Source of the DNA: Conexibacter sp.
GTDB taxonomy: Bacteria; Actinomycetota; Thermoleophilia; Solirubrobacterales; Solirubrobacteraceae
Length of the DNA stretch: 13,100 nucleotides
Assembly: GCA_025964055.1 (NCBI GenBank)
Contig: JAOPZP010000120.1
Location: 1 to 13,100, forward strand
Direction of reading: 5' to 3'
Shown: piece after piece, positions 12,298 through 13,100 of the stretch
Numbering within the stretch: position 1 is the first letter of the stretch
How the letters are laid out: each line of letters begins with the position of its first letter
The notes under the pieces: generated by a model
What the model was told of the DNA's origin: nothing
Database searches by the model: none
Seen by the model: the letters and a program-made list of their open reading frames with translations, nothing else
Translations under genes and position numbers: made by a program

Positions 12298-12303
12298 ACC
12301 CTA
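12298..12303 (-). promoter_or_regulatory. Candidate -10 hexamer for leaderless degV-family transcription
   Basis: On the minus strand TAGGGT is followed by seven bases and the ATG at 12290, the cleanest of the four TANNNT-start arrangements in the window. There is no Shine-Dalgarno sequence and no obvious -35. It lies in the 54-bp divergent gap shared with the epimerase gene, whose own -10 may be the weaker CAGGAT at 12330-12335. Confidence 0.45.
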
Positions 12304-12344
12304 GATGGTCCTCGGCGCCCCGGGCCTGGCAGGATGGCGGCGCG

Positions 12345-13100
12345 ATGTCCAAGACCCTGGTGACCGGCGCGACCGGCATGGTCGGCGCGCACGTGGCGCG
12401 CGCGCTCGTGGCGCGGGGCGACGAGGTGCGGGTGACCGTGCCGCAGCGGGGGCCGGTCGCGGCGCTCGCGGACCTCGACGCGGAGATCGTCACGGCGGAC
12501 GTCGTCGACCGCCGGGACGTGCGCCGGGCGCTGAAGGGCGTCGACCGGCTGTTCCACGTCGCGGGGGCGACCGCGCTGCGGTCGGGGTGGCACGAGCTGC
12601 ACCGCGTCAACGTCGTCGGCACGCGGGTGGCGCTGGAGGAGGCGCTGCGCGCGGGCGTCGAGAAGGTCGTGCACACGTCCACGGCGTCGGCGATCGGACC
12701 GGCGCACGGGCGCGGGACGGTGGACGAGACCCAGAGCTTCAACGCGGCCCGCGTCGGGTTGACCTATGCCAACGCGAAGGCCGAAGCCGAGCGCGAGGCG
12801 CTGCGGATCTGCGCCCAGGGGCTGCCGGTCGTGATCGTCAACCCCGCCCACGTGCTGGGCCGCGACGACGTGCAGCGCTCGTCGACCGAGCTGGTCCGGC
12901 GCTTCCTGCGCCGCGAGATCCCGCTGTACGTCGAGGGCGCGCTGTGCATCGTCGGCGCCGCCGACGTCGCCCGCGGGCACCTGCTGGCCGACGAGCGCGG
13001 CGTCGTGGGCGAGCGCTACATCCTGGGCGGGCGCAACTTCACCAACGACCGCCTCTTCGCCGACCTCGGCCGGCTGAGCGGCGTCGAGCCGCCGGCGGTC
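12345..13100 (+). CDS. NAD-dependent epimerase/dehydratase family protein (cut by window edge)
   Basis: Extended short-chain dehydrogenase/reductase; 252 residues are visible and the C-terminus lies beyond the window. The Rossmann nucleotide loop is GATGMVG (residues 8-14). The active site has the TSTASAIG serine region (112-118) and the Y141-x3-K145 pair (TYANAK). HRVNVVGTRVALEEALRAGVEKVVHTST and IVNPAHVLGRDD are typical of the dihydroflavonol-4-reductase-like / hopanoid-associated sugar epimerase (HpnA-like) subgroup, as is ERYILGGRNFTNDRLFADLGRLSG near the end. The substrate is undetermined; hopanoid neighbours would be needed to support HpnA. The ATG at 12345 is divergent from the DegV gene by 54 bp and has no strong ribosome-binding site. 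Confidence 0.9.
   Translation, partial: MSKTLVTGATGMVGAHVARALVARGDEVRVTVPQRGPVAALADLDAEIVTADVVDRRDVRRALKGVDRLFHVAGATALRSGWHELHRVNVVGTRVALEEALRAGVEKVVHTSTASAIGPAHGRGTVDETQSFNAARVGLTYANAKAEAEREALRICAQGLPVVIVNPAHVLGRDDVQRSSTELVRRFLRREIPLYVEGALCIVGAADVARGHLLADERGVVGERYILGGRNFTNDRLFADLGRLSGVEPPAV

Overview
This window looks like chromosome of a GC-rich actinobacterium. The evidence is strong G/C bias at third codon positions, a 14-subunit-type nuo operon with separate nuoC and nuoD, the Holin-X and DUF3618 small membrane families, a DUF2804 protein, and TANNNT hexamers placed 6-8 bases before start codons as in leaderless actinobacterial promoters. A deep-branching group such as Thermoleophilia/Solirubrobacterales is my guess from the general flavour of the proteins; it is not proven by the sequence.

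Layout. Positions 1-4337 hold the promoter-proximal part of the respiratory complex I operon on the minus strand, in order nuoA-B-C-D-E-F, tightly packed with overlapping stops and starts; nuoF runs off the left edge. A divergent four-helix membrane protein of unknown function (4410-4853) follows. Its stop codon and the stop codon of the convergent peptidase T gene (5012-6313) mark the two ends of a roughly 166-bp near-complete palindrome (4850-5015). This is the most unusual object here: a foldback or MITE-like element flanked by CTAG on both sides. A DUF2804 gene (minus) then lies back-to-back with a nitrilase-superfamily gene and a TetR repressor gene (plus). The 49-bp divergent gap contains a 16-bp near-perfect palindrome that is the obvious operator candidate. 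The nitrilase gene appears to start at a CTG codon.

Positions 8697-9743 carry four very small genes chained by stop/start overlaps: a 45-aa membrane peptide, an 88-aa Pro/Ala-rich anchored protein, a Holin-X protein and a DUF3618 protein. They resemble in design the proteobacterial yqjD/yqjE membrane cassette. An AI-2E-family permease and a GNAT acetyltransferase follow. The GNAT gene ends tail-to-tail with a DegV-family gene (minus), the two stops sharing one CTAG. A divergent NAD-dependent epimerase/reductase runs off the right edge.

How they work together: NuoA-F form the start of complex I (membrane arm connector, quinone module and part of the NADH module). The DUF2804/nitrilase/TetR group is plausibly one repressor-controlled unit. 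The small-membrane cassette is probably an envelope or membrane-associated stress unit. No RNA genes, CRISPR arrays, prophage or recognisable transposase were seen. All gaps between genes are under 170 bp.
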